Source: CAJQQY01 sp964352225 (GTDB taxonomy: Bacteria; Bacteroidota; Bacteroidia; Chitinophagales; Saprospiraceae). From it: a stretch of 64,000 bases of DNA. Where the stretch lies: assembly GCA_964352225.1 (NCBI GenBank), contig CAYGRM010000003.1:3751-67750 (forward strand), read 5' to 3'. The position numbers and the translations under genes were made by a program. Under the pieces are notes generated by a model. The model was not told the origin of the DNA. It saw only the letters and a program-made list of their open reading frames with translations, and searched no databases. Positions 25,828-33,637 of the stretch are shown here, piece after piece (positions within the stretch are counted from its first letter, which is position 1; each line of letters starts with the position of its first letter).

Positions 25828-25898
25828 ACCGTTAGATCAATTATATTACCGTTGGATAAATAAGACTTGCATTAGAGCTCAATATTTCGTTAAATTAT
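25828..25898 (+). promoter_or_regulatory. Operator/promoter C with LytTR-type direct repeats
   Basis: ACCGTTAGATCAA (25828-25840) and ACCGTTGGATAAA (25848-25860) are 20 bp apart. TTG (25867-25869) follows 6 bases later, and TAAATTAT (25891-25898) lies 21 bases further on. The spacing matches site B base for base, and CTTGCATTAGAG here corresponds to CTTGCTTTAGAG there. Confidence 0.62.
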
Positions 25899-25933
25899 AA
25901 TAGTAACCATTTAACTTCTTAAAACCATTTGAT

Positions 25934-26338
25934 ATGAAAACGCTAATAATATTTTTACTCCTGCTTTCTTCCACTCTTCTGCTCGCACAAAAATCCATTA
26001 CTTGGGTAGGTGGAACTCCCGGAAATGAAACTTCTTGGGACGAACCAAAGAACTGGAGTTCTCATCATGTACCCAATGAATTTTCTAATGTATATATTCC
26101 TGATGTATCAACTTCTTCTTATTCGAATCCAATTATTAAGGGGGGAATTATTGAATTGAATTCATTACAAATAGAATCAACTGCCAAACTTACCATTCAA
26201 AAAATGGCCAAGGTTATCGTATATGGAAATGCGGAAGGTTTTTATGCTAATAATTTTGAAATAAAAGGTTCCTTTATCGTACTTGATGAAGTTAGTGAAA
26301 TGGAAACAGACCTTAAAATGGCTTTATTGAAAAACTAA
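25934..26338 (+). CDS. Small secreted protein, paralogue of the 24421 product
   Basis: The 134-residue product has a signal peptide (LIIFLLLLSSTLLLAQ), then TWVGGTPGNETSWDEPKNWS and the same rung-like strands as its sister, with a changed C-terminus (DEVSEMETDLKMALLKN). It is probably exported to the periplasm or outer surface. No sorting domain is visible. The DNA of the two genes is still very similar in the first 350 bases, including the promoter, which points to a recent duplication around the LytTR gene between them. Confidence 0.75.
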   Translation: MKTLIIFLLLLSSTLLLAQKSITWVGGTPGNETSWDEPKNWSSHHVPNEFSNVYIPDVSTSSYSNPIIKGGIIELNSLQIESTAKLTIQKMAKVIVYGNAEGFYANNFEIKGSFIVLDEVSEMETDLKMALLKN

Positions 26339-26373
26339 AACTATTTATATATCAATTTTTAATTGACCCTTTA

Positions 26374-26419
26374 AAACAAAAACGGGGCTTCACTTATGCG
26401 AAGCCCCGTTAATTTTTTT
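26374..26419. terminator. Bidirectional terminator between 25934 and cupin genes
   Basis: AACGGGGCTTC (26381-26391) and GAAGCCCCGTT (26400-26410) form a perfect 11-bp GC-rich stem. Plus-strand T-run is at 26413-26419; a weaker A-run on the left serves the minus strand. Confidence 0.88.
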
Positions 26420-26442
26420 ATATCCACTTTTTCACCTCAACT

Positions 26443-26802
26443 TTATTCTTGCTGTTCACTTATCGACTTAGTAATTTCAGAAATGACATCACCAGTATGG
26501 GCAGTCGTTTTATTTTCAATTAACATAATCTTACATTCCTCTATTGAGGATACGCGATGTCTGATTCCTTTTTTTACAATAAAAAAATCTCCTGTATTCA
26601 TCATGAAATCATTTCCATTTTCTATTTCAAAAAATAGACTTCCTTCCAAAATGTAAAACATTTCATCTTCATTGAGGTGTGCATGCCATGGAACTTTGTC
26701 TCCTTTTATTTTAGCAATTTTAATATAGGTATCATTCACCTCACCAATTATTTTTGGAGAAAAATAATCTTTGACATCTTTAAATTTTTCTAAAACATTC
26801 AT
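26443..26802 (-). CDS. Cupin-domain protein
   Basis: The 119-residue protein is a single cupin barrel. The first motif is HAHLNEDEMFYILEGSLFFE (about 41-60; H41, H43, E47 region) and the second GDFFIVKKGIRHRVSS (about 71-86, with H82). Such stand-alone cupins bind a metal and act as isomerases, dioxygenases or simple binding proteins. It follows the membrane protein and oxidoreductase genes on the same strand, 33 bases after the former, so the three form one unit. Substrate is unknown. Confidence 0.85.
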   Translation of the reverse strand: MNVLEKFKDVKDYFSPKIIGEVNDTYIKIAKIKGDKVPWHAHLNEDEMFYILEGSLFFEIENGNDFMMNTGDFFIVKKGIRHRVSSIEECKIMLIENKTTAHTGDVISEITKSISEQQE

Positions 26803-26835
26803 AATTCAATTTTTAAAAGCGTTGAAGACAATAGG

Positions 26836-27237
26836 TTAAAGCATGGAAGCAATTATAAAAACCAAAAACTTCCCTCCTATAATTAAAAGCATTAAGGTGC
26901 AATATTTATTAAGTAACTTAATATTTACGTTAATTGGTTTTCCAATAATTTTTGCAATTATATCAATTAGCGAAAGTAACTTGTTAGCCACTTCAAGCAA
27001 AATATAAAAGAACAAATACCAAGCAACATCGATAAAAAAAGCTTGATAGCTAAACTCCGAAATTTTGTCTGAATGATAACTAGAAGTTTCAGAAAATTGA
27101 GTGCTAACTTTTCCGATGATGTTAATTTCATTTAGTACTTCCATTGAAATAAAAACCGAATTAATAAAATAAATCAAGCACAACAAAATCGAAATATCCA
27201 CATAAATATATCGCGATGGATTCAAATATTTTTTCAT
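26836..27237 (-). CDS. Small integral membrane protein of unknown function
   Basis: The 133-residue product has three hydrophobic helices (about 14-34, 67-90, 112-132). Charges suggest an N-in arrangement, and a polar loop lies at 35-62 (QFSETSSYHSDKISE). I do not recognise the family. The start overlaps the stop of the oxidoreductase gene by 4 bases (ATGA), so translation is coupled. The cupin follows 33 bases later. Confidence 0.65.
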   Translation of the reverse strand: MKKYLNPSRYIYVDISILLCLIYFINSVFISMEVLNEINIIGKVSTQFSETSSYHSDKISEFSYQAFFIDVAWYLFFYILLEVANKLLSLIDIIAKIIGKPINVNIKLLNKYCTLMLLIIGGKFLVFIIASML

Positions 27238-28217
27238 TTTGAGGGGTTTAAAATAATGACTACGTTTCCTTTTTTATGTCCTTGATCAATGTACCGATGA
27301 GCTGCTGCCGTTTCTTCCAAGAAGTATGGAGTATCAATTATCGTCTTTAATTTTCCAGTCTCAAAAAGTCCTTTTATTTCTTTGAGAAAACTTTTAGTCT
27401 TTGCTAGAGGTAAGGCTCCGGTAGCTGAAAACTTAGCTTTCTTTTTTCCGAAAATTGAAGTTCGTATAACTTGTAAAAGAAGGCTCATTCCTAATACTGG
27501 AGAAAGGTATTCACCGTTTTCGGTTAACGATTTTTTACATTTTGAAAAACTGCTTTTACCAACAGTATCATAAATAATATCATAAGTTTTTCCATTCTGA
27601 GTGAAGTCTTCTTTTTTATAATTGATCACATAATCTGCTCCAAGGGATTTTACTAATTCAATATTTTGAGTACTGCAAACGCCAGTAACAGTTGCTCCTA
27701 GATGTTTGGCAATTTGAACAGCAGCAGTTCCCAAACTTCCTGATGCTCCATTTATTAAAATACTTTGTCCAGCTTGAAGTTGGGTTACTTCTTGAAGAAA
27801 ATTCCAAGATGTCATTGGGCCATCCCCCACTCCTGCAACTTGTTCAAAAGAAATATTTTCAGGCATCTGAGTGATAATTCCGTCTTCTTTAATACAAATA
27901 TATTCGGCGTGCGTACCAAATGTATCGAGGGATTCTCCAAACACTTTATCACCTATTTTAAAATCAGCCACATCTCTACCAATCTTTTCTACCACTCCTG
28001 AAAATGAAGTTCCAGGTATTGGATTTTTAGGTTTTGTAAGTCCCAAATACAACCGTCCAAGAAGTGGCTTCCCTGTTCGCATCATTGTTCCTGCGGTATC
28101 AATTGCAGCTGCATGAATTTTCACTAGAACTTCATTTTCTTTTGGTGTAGGTTTATCTACAACTTGAAGTTGAAGTATTTCTGGCCCACCATAGCCTGTA
28201 GAAATAATTGCTTTCAT
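27234..28217 (-). CDS. Medium-chain NAD(P)-dependent quinone oxidoreductase-like protein
   Basis: The ATG at 28217 (MKAIISTGYGGPEILQL) gives 327 residues in the style of the quinone oxidoreductase family. The frame to 28277 adds a Lys/Ser-rich tail (NSTKIKSNKVKSKK) that resembles repeated coding noise. The N-terminal GroES-like domain has GTSFSGVVEKIG, and the Rossmann fold has NGASGSLGTAAVQIAKHLGA with VTGVCST after it. Zinc ligands of alcohol dehydrogenases are absent. It probably reduces quinones or enones with NADPH. It leads a unit with the membrane protein and the cupin. Confidence 0.87.
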   Translation of the reverse strand: MKAIISTGYGGPEILQLQVVDKPTPKENEVLVKIHAAAIDTAGTMMRTGKPLLGRLYLGLTKPKNPIPGTSFSGVVEKIGRDVADFKIGDKVFGESLDTFGTHAEYICIKEDGIITQMPENISFEQVAGVGDGPMTSWNFLQEVTQLQAGQSILINGASGSLGTAAVQIAKHLGATVTGVCSTQNIELVKSLGADYVINYKKEDFTQNGKTYDIIYDTVGKSSFSKCKKSLTENGEYLSPVLGMSLLLQVIRTSIFGKKKAKFSATGALPLAKTKSFLKEIKGLFETGKLKTIIDTPYFLEETAAAHRYIDQGHKKGNVVIILNPSK

Positions 28218-28462
28218 TTTGCTCGAATCCATTTTTTTAGATTTCACTTTGTTAGATTTGATTTTTGTTGAGTTCATCTTTAATTTTTTTAGGTTAACAA
28301 AAATGAAAAGTTGTTTCGCTTTTCATACCTCAAAATTAAAGCAAGCGGGAAGGGAAATCGTTCTAAATTATAAATTGGAACTTATTGATTGGAAATAAAT
28401 AATACGAATGTAAATAGGTGAGTTAATGATATGCGACTAAATTTATCTTTTACAATATGATT

Positions 28463-28555
28463 TTTTTGCCGCTGACTTTTTATGACAATTATGACTTGCC
28501 GCAGAGATAAAAACAGCGAAAAGTCATAATTGTCATAAAAAGTCAGCGGCAAAAA
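28463..28555. repeat. Perfect 35-bp inverted repeat with 23-base spacer
   Basis: The arms 28463-28497 and 28521-28555 are exactly complementary over 35 bases. They begin TTTTTGCCGCTGAC and end with its complement. The spacer GCCGCAGAGATAAAAACAGC is purine-rich. The T-run sits on the 5' side of the left arm and the A-run on the 3' side of the right arm, so there is no T-tract after the stem in either direction, unlike a normal terminator. It may be a small mobile palindromic element or a cruciform or RNA-stability hairpin. It lies 15 bases past the end of the cyclase fusion gene. Confidence 0.85.
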
Positions 28556-28569
28556 TAGACAGACAGTTT

Positions 28570-30900
28570 TTAAGTAACAGATTTTAAATATTGCTTAGGC
28601 GTCATCCCCGTTTCTTTTTTGAAAAAAGTATTGAAAGCTGTTTTGGAATTAAAACCACTTTCGTAGGCTAAACCTAATAAAGAAAGGTGAGCATTTTTGG
28701 GTTGTTGGGCTAATTCCTTGAAGGTTTCTACTCTAAAATAATTGATATATTCTGAAAAGTTTTTGCCTATCTTTTCATTTAATAATTCTGATAAATAATT
28801 GGGGTGAAGATCAATCATTTCTGCCAACTGACGTAAGGTTAAATTTCCTTGCAGATATGGTTTTTCCTGAGTCATATATTTTTCTAAAATGGTGTAATAC
28901 TTTTCAGACTCTCCTTTTTTCAAAGAAGATTTTTTGTATTTCTTTTTAGGCAAATTCGATTTCCTTGCTCCTCCAAACATTTTATCCATCAACTTTTGAA
29001 ATTCAGGAATAGCTCGGAGTGGCTTAAGAAGTGGTTCGGTGTAAGTCAGTAATGCTAATGGTAATCTGTATCCAATTGCTTGTTCAATTAGTTGAATTGC
29101 CTCATCGTACTTACCCATCATGGTTTTGACTTGAATCAAAAACTTCATAGCACTTCCCATAGAATCAGATTGCAAAGCAGCTTCTAATTTTGCAATACCT
29201 TCTGCTGTTTTTGCAGTATTTTTCAAAGCAGCATAAGCCAAAGTTGTCCCACCTAGCTTAGTTAAATCTCCTCCTTCATTTTCTGGAAGGTTTTGAAAAA
29301 ATACTAATCCTTCCTCTGGTCGTCCTTGCAATATTGAAATTACTCCTAAGTAAATATGAGGAAAAGGTAAATCATTTTTTAGCTGAAGACTCTTTTTTAA
29401 GTAAGGAATAGCTTTTTCATATTTTTCCTGCAAGTAAAATAAAAATCCTTTGTAATGATGATTCATTGCTGCCAAAGGATCCACCTGAAGTGCTTTATCA
29501 ATATAATTTTGAGCGGTATCTAACTTACCTTCAACAGTCAACAAATTTGATATTGTCAGATAAATTTCATCAGAAGGACGCAATTCCAAAGCTTTACCTA
29601 CATGATGATAGGCACTTTTCAAATCCCACTTTTGCCAACAAGCAATCCACGCTAAGTTCAATTGAGATTCTGGCAAATTTGGATTCAAGTCCAAAGCTTT
29701 ATCTAAGAATGGTTTTGCCTTGGTAAAGGATTCTGGTGCAGGCATCAATCCCATCGCTCCAAGAAAAGCATACCCTTGGTTAATCGCCAAATAAGGTAAA
29801 ACAAAGTCGGGTTGCGCATCGATGACTTCTTGAAAAATGGAAATAGCTTTTTCAGTTCCATCCACATTCAATTTCATTAAATGGTACCTACCCTTTAAAT
29901 ACTTTTGATAAACTTCAATTGGAATTTGTAGGTCATCCACTAAATGTCCTTCTAGTTCAAAATGCCCAATATGTTCTCGCAGTCGATCAGCAATCAATAA
30001 ACTAATCTCATCTTGCACCGCAAAAATATCATCAATCGATCGATCGAAAGTCTCTGACCAAAAATGAAAATCATCAGCCACATTAATTAGCTGTGCGGTA
30101 ATGCGCATCATGTTTCCAGATAAGCGAATACTTCCTTCCAATATGGTCGCAACATTTAACTCATTTCCAATTTGAGTAATCGAAATATTTTTATTTTTAA
30201 AAAAGAATGAAGACGTTCGAGAAGTAACTTTTAACTCTTTAATTTTTGCTAAAGCATTGATAATTTCCTCTGTCATACCATCACTAAAGTATTCGTTTTC
30301 CTCGCTTGAACTCATGTTGATAAAAGGAAGTACAGCGATCGTTTTGGTTATTTCTTTTTGTTTCCCTTTCAGTTCGGATCGCTTGGGAATTTTAATTCCA
30401 TTATTGGTAACTGAAAAAACTTCCACCGGATTTTCAATATTTTTTAATCCAAAAACCCCAAGTGACTTTGTAGAAATTTGCTGATGATTCTTAAGTTCAT
30501 CATTTAATGTTCCTGAAATTAAAATACCTCCAGCGACTCCCATACTTTCAATTCGGGAAGCAAGGTTCACTCCGTCACCATAAATATCTGTTCCATCAAA
30601 AACAATATCTCCCATATGCAAACCTATTCGTAAAGGAACAGGTTCTCCTTTTTGTAAAGCTCTTTGAATAGCAATTGCGCATTCTACTGCTTCTACTCCA
30701 CTTTGAAAAACGCTAAGGGTTCCATCTCCAAAGTATTGTAAAATTTCTCCGTGATATTCTTTATGGTATTGGTCGAATTCCTTCCTGTGATGTGCTCTAA
30801 GTTCTGCGGCTAGACTTTCATCCTTTTGCATCAAAGCGGTATATCCAACTATGTCGGTAAACATGATTGCAGCGAGCCGGCGGGTCTTTTTCTTCTTCAT
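28570..30900 (-). CDS. Cyclase-TolB-TPR-AraC multidomain regulator
   Basis: The 776-residue protein combines four parts. A class III cyclase domain (about 8-165) has metal Asp in FTDIVGYT and YFGDGT and the purine Asp in TDIYGDGVN, but Gln stands where the Lys that selects adenine would be (EILQYFGDG). A TolB-like region (about 185-310: IAVLPFINMSS, SDGMTEEIINALAKI, LEGSIRLSG) follows, then TPR repeats (about 330-640), then an AraC-type helix-turn-helix pair (about 690-776: LTLRQLAEMIDLHPNYLSELLNEKIG, GLAYESGFNSKTAFNTFFKKETGMTPKQYL). A single chain that binds nucleotide and DNA is unusual. No membrane segment is visible. Confidence 0.88.
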   Translation of the reverse strand: MKKKKTRRLAAIMFTDIVGYTALMQKDESLAAELRAHHRKEFDQYHKEYHGEILQYFGDGTLSVFQSGVEAVECAIAIQRALQKGEPVPLRIGLHMGDIVFDGTDIYGDGVNLASRIESMGVAGGILISGTLNDELKNHQQISTKSLGVFGLKNIENPVEVFSVTNNGIKIPKRSELKGKQKEITKTIAVLPFINMSSSEENEYFSDGMTEEIINALAKIKELKVTSRTSSFFFKNKNISITQIGNELNVATILEGSIRLSGNMMRITAQLINVADDFHFWSETFDRSIDDIFAVQDEISLLIADRLREHIGHFELEGHLVDDLQIPIEVYQKYLKGRYHLMKLNVDGTEKAISIFQEVIDAQPDFVLPYLAINQGYAFLGAMGLMPAPESFTKAKPFLDKALDLNPNLPESQLNLAWIACWQKWDLKSAYHHVGKALELRPSDEIYLTISNLLTVEGKLDTAQNYIDKALQVDPLAAMNHHYKGFLFYLQEKYEKAIPYLKKSLQLKNDLPFPHIYLGVISILQGRPEEGLVFFQNLPENEGGDLTKLGGTTLAYAALKNTAKTAEGIAKLEAALQSDSMGSAMKFLIQVKTMMGKYDEAIQLIEQAIGYRLPLALLTYTEPLLKPLRAIPEFQKLMDKMFGGARKSNLPKKKYKKSSLKKGESEKYYTILEKYMTQEKPYLQGNLTLRQLAEMIDLHPNYLSELLNEKIGKNFSEYINYFRVETFKELAQQPKNAHLSLLGLAYESGFNSKTAFNTFFKKETGMTPKQYLKSVT

Positions 30901-30988
30901 TAATATCTTAAATCTAATTGTTTAAACTAGAAGATTTTGTGTTGATTTGATTAAGAATTTGTTAGGTCAAATTGAATGGTTTTAAAAA

Positions 30989-31987
30989 TCACTTTTTACT
31001 TTTTAAATATTTTGCAGGTAAAGGGTTTTCCTCCGTTTCTTGTGTCCAATAAATATTAATGATCCACCATCTTTCGCCGTCATTCAATAATTGAATACTG
31101 TTGATTCCTCGCATAAAAGGTGCTGCATCTGATTCAGATCGAAAGGATTCGTAAGTGCTAAACACATGCGTGATATTACCGAAGGTTTCCGTTTTTCGAT
31201 AAATCTCTTTTTCAAAAAAACCATTTTCGACCAACCATGTTCCAGAGGTCTGAATATAATCATCAGAAGTCATGTACCTGCTACTAATTTTATCAGTTCC
31301 CATTTTTCCTGATGGAATTAGTTTTGCATCCGGCTTGAATAAATATCGGAATAAATCCCAGTCTCGTGCTTCTCCTTTTTCCCCAGAGATTACACCATAT
31401 AAAGATTCAAGGGTGGAGTCGAGGGTTTTTACTTTTTCCAAATATTTTTTATCCAATGCAATTGGATCTAATTTTTCTTTCTCTTTTTTGGAAGCAAGTT
31501 TTTCGAAATCTGCTGCAGTTACACTTTGCCCATTTACATCATCCGTATCCCAATCTTGGGCAATTTTCCAACGTCCATTTTCTTTTTTTAAAACCACATG
31601 AAAACGTCCATAACCTGATCGTTCATTTCCATCTTTTCCAATAGTAGAAGATTTATAATAACCTACTTCATATGCCAAATTATTTTGGTGAATTCGATGT
31701 TCAAATTGAAAATCAATTGATCGTTTTGGTGGATTTTTTTCAGAAAAAGACTGTGTAATATTTTCTCTAAAAGTTTGTCCATATTTAATTCCCCAGGGGG
31801 TTACTCTTAAAACATCTGAAGTATGAATATTAATATATTTCTCAGCTTCATAACTTGACCAAGCCTCTTGAAATACTTTCCAAACTTGTTCATCGATTTG
31901 TTGAGAGGTTTCATTGTCCATTTCACTTTGTGCAAAAATGCCAACAGAACTTAAACCTAAAAAAAGAAAAAGAAATATTTTTTTCAT
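30989..31987 (-). CDS. Secreted protein with two NTF2-like (SnoaL/DUF4440) domains
   Basis: The 332-residue product has a signal peptide (FLFLGLSSVGIFAQ). The first NTF2-like domain (about 35-150) includes VWKVFQEAWSSYEAEKYINIHTSDVLRV and GYGRFHVVLKKENGRWKIAQDWDT. The second (about 185-325) includes LESLYGVISGEKGEARDWDLFRYLF and LLNDGERWWIINIYW. Such folds form pockets for small ligands or isomerase chemistry. No catalytic set is clear. It lies upstream of the cyclase fusion gene by 88 bases on the same strand and may be co-transcribed. Confidence 0.75.
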   Translation of the reverse strand: MKKIFLFLFLGLSSVGIFAQSEMDNETSQQIDEQVWKVFQEAWSSYEAEKYINIHTSDVLRVTPWGIKYGQTFRENITQSFSEKNPPKRSIDFQFEHRIHQNNLAYEVGYYKSSTIGKDGNERSGYGRFHVVLKKENGRWKIAQDWDTDDVNGQSVTAADFEKLASKKEKEKLDPIALDKKYLEKVKTLDSTLESLYGVISGEKGEARDWDLFRYLFKPDAKLIPSGKMGTDKISSRYMTSDDYIQTSGTWLVENGFFEKEIYRKTETFGNITHVFSTYESFRSESDAAPFMRGINSIQLLNDGERWWIINIYWTQETEENPLPAKYLKSKK

Positions 31988-32173
31988 GGCAGCTTAGTTT
32001 TTAATGGATTCTAGATGATCTCATTTGGTTATTAAGTTATTGGTTAATGAGTTAATAATCGCACAATTTTTAGAAGTCCCATTTTTGGAAATAACCAATA
32101 ACCATTAACTCAATAACTATTAATAAATGACCAAATGAATTCATTTAGAACCTTTTAATGATCAATAGTATAA

Positions 32174-32220
32174 ATAAAGATAGTGCTAAAATATACATAA
32201 TATTTTAGCACTATCTTTAT
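32174..32220 (-). terminator. Long hairpin after the SnoaL-like gene
   Basis: Arms of 21 bases (32174-32194 and 32200-32220) are fully complementary, ending in ATCTTTAT, with a 5-base loop. The stem is AT-rich and followed on the minus strand by TTATACTA. It probably ends the SnoaL-like transcript. A nearby looser inverted repeat (32036-32125, TTAATGAGTTAATAAT type words) repeats the same style. Confidence 0.55.
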
Positions 32221-32240
32221 TGGAAATAAAATTTTCGCTT

Positions 32241-32756
32241 TTATTTGCCTGAGGCAACTTTTTCAGTCAATTGATTAAGAAGTCCTGCCAAATCAATTTC
32301 TTGCCACGTAACTTTAATTTTTCCATTTTCCATTTCAAAAAAAATCATAGCAGAAGTATTGATTGTTGTTTCAGTAGCTTCTATTCCAAAAATTTCACCT
32401 TGATGAGTTCCAGTTGTTTCTATTCTAACGGCAACCAATTTTTCATAAGCAACGATATGAGTAACTTTAAACTTAATATCAGGAAAAGCGGTAAAATAAC
32501 TTCTAACCATGAACTCCATTCCTTCATGTCCATCAAATTGATCAGGTCTAATTGGACTTCCATCAGTCCAATCTTCAGCAAAAATTATAGGAATTAACTT
32601 TTTGTACTCTTGATTATTCCATCCTCTTTCGTACCATTTCAGGACGACTTGCTTATTCTGCTCAGCAAGTGTTAAGGTGTCAATATCGATTTGAGCATGA
32701 GTGCAAAAATTAAAAAAACAGGCGAGTATGATTAAGGGTATTGTAATTGATTTCAT
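32241..32756 (-). CDS. SnoaL-like polyketide cyclase/ester cyclase family, secreted
   Basis: A signal peptide (LIILACFFNFCTHAQ) precedes a 145-residue SnoaL-type NTF2 fold: VLKWYERGWNNQEYKKLIPIIFAEDW, GHEGMEFMVRSYFTAFPDIKFKV, VAVRIETTGTHQGEIFGIEATET, ENGKIKVTWQEIDLAGLLNQL. The family includes aldol cyclases and many of unknown role. Relatives are often stand-alone, so no pathway can be inferred. A Cys near residue 18 could alternatively be a lipobox (FFNFC), but the spacing is poor. Confidence 0.8.
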   Translation of the reverse strand: MKSITIPLIILACFFNFCTHAQIDIDTLTLAEQNKQVVLKWYERGWNNQEYKKLIPIIFAEDWTDGSPIRPDQFDGHEGMEFMVRSYFTAFPDIKFKVTHIVAYEKLVAVRIETTGTHQGEIFGIEATETTINTSAMIFFEMENGKIKVTWQEIDLAGLLNQLTEKVASGK

Positions 32757-33041
32757 AATCGTTTTTTTTTATTAAAAAAAGGTATGATAGAAAATCTTTT
32801 TTAAGATAGTGAAAATAAGAACTATTTGTATGTAGGATTTAAAAAAAATCATCAATTAAAACACATTTTATTATTTCCTGTAATCCTTAAATCCCTACAC
32901 AAAATTAATCCTAGAGAAAAATGAGCATTAAGTTTTTTACTTAGGAAGGATAAAAAAGCATATCTTTTGATCGAAAAAAAGAGGTTTAAAAAATGACTTT
33001 TTTTTAAGTTAATTTAATTCAAAAAAGCAGAAAAATTTATC

Positions 33042-33524
33042 ATGATTAGAATAGGACTACTCATTTTGACAGTTTTAATTTTTACAAACTGCGGCAACAA
33101 CTCTCCAAAAAAAAACGAAAACACAAATTCTAAAAAACAAGAAATTAGCAGCTCTTCCATTTTAGGAAAATGGAAAATAACTGATGGTAATCCCATTTTG
33201 GAAGGTACTTTTATTAGTGAATATTTTGAGAATGGTGCATTTCAACAAAATGGAGTGATCACATCTTTTCAACCGAGTTACACTTGTCAGGCTTCCTCTC
33301 ATGGAACCTATTCTATCTCCGATGATATTTTATCTTATGCTTATTTAGCAGAAAAAATGTTTGATTGTCAACCAGAAGAATACCAACTCATGGTGAACTC
33401 ATACATGGGAAATAAAGAATTAGAAATAAGTCAAAATAAAATTATTCTTCTCAATGAAACCACTATGGTTCAAGAAAATCTAACCACCAAAAAGCGATTT
33501 AATTTTACTCGAATTGTGGAATAG
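33042..33524 (+). CDS. Lipocalin-like lipoprotein
   Basis: A lipoprotein signal (LLILTVLIFTNCGNN, Cys17) precedes a Lys/Asn linker and then SSILGKWKITDGNPILEGTFISEYFENGAFQQNG, the strand pattern of lipocalin-like domains of Bacteroidota (W in the first strand). Length after cleavage is about 143 residues. It probably is bound to the outer membrane. The permease gene follows 113 bases later on the same strand; a link is uncertain. Confidence 0.7.
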   Translation: MIRIGLLILTVLIFTNCGNNSPKKNENTNSKKQEISSSSILGKWKITDGNPILEGTFISEYFENGAFQQNGVITSFQPSYTCQASSHGTYSISDDILSYAYLAEKMFDCQPEEYQLMVNSYMGNKELEISQNKIILLNETTMVQENLTTKKRFNFTRIVE

Positions 33525-33637
33525 AAATATTAAAAAAAATAGAACACATGATGCACACGCCTCAAGCAACTTAAGCTTTTAATTAATTGTCATTTAATTA
33601 TCTACTTCTTTATTTTTCAATTTCACCACACAAAACC

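Noticed and set aside
28463..28555. Intrinsic terminator
   Set aside because: No T-run follows the stem in either direction, and the stem is far longer than usual.
33587..33637. TTG start of the FtsX permease
   Set aside because: The family begins at MMLQNKLKLAFRNLKKN; the upstream residues are not conserved in type.
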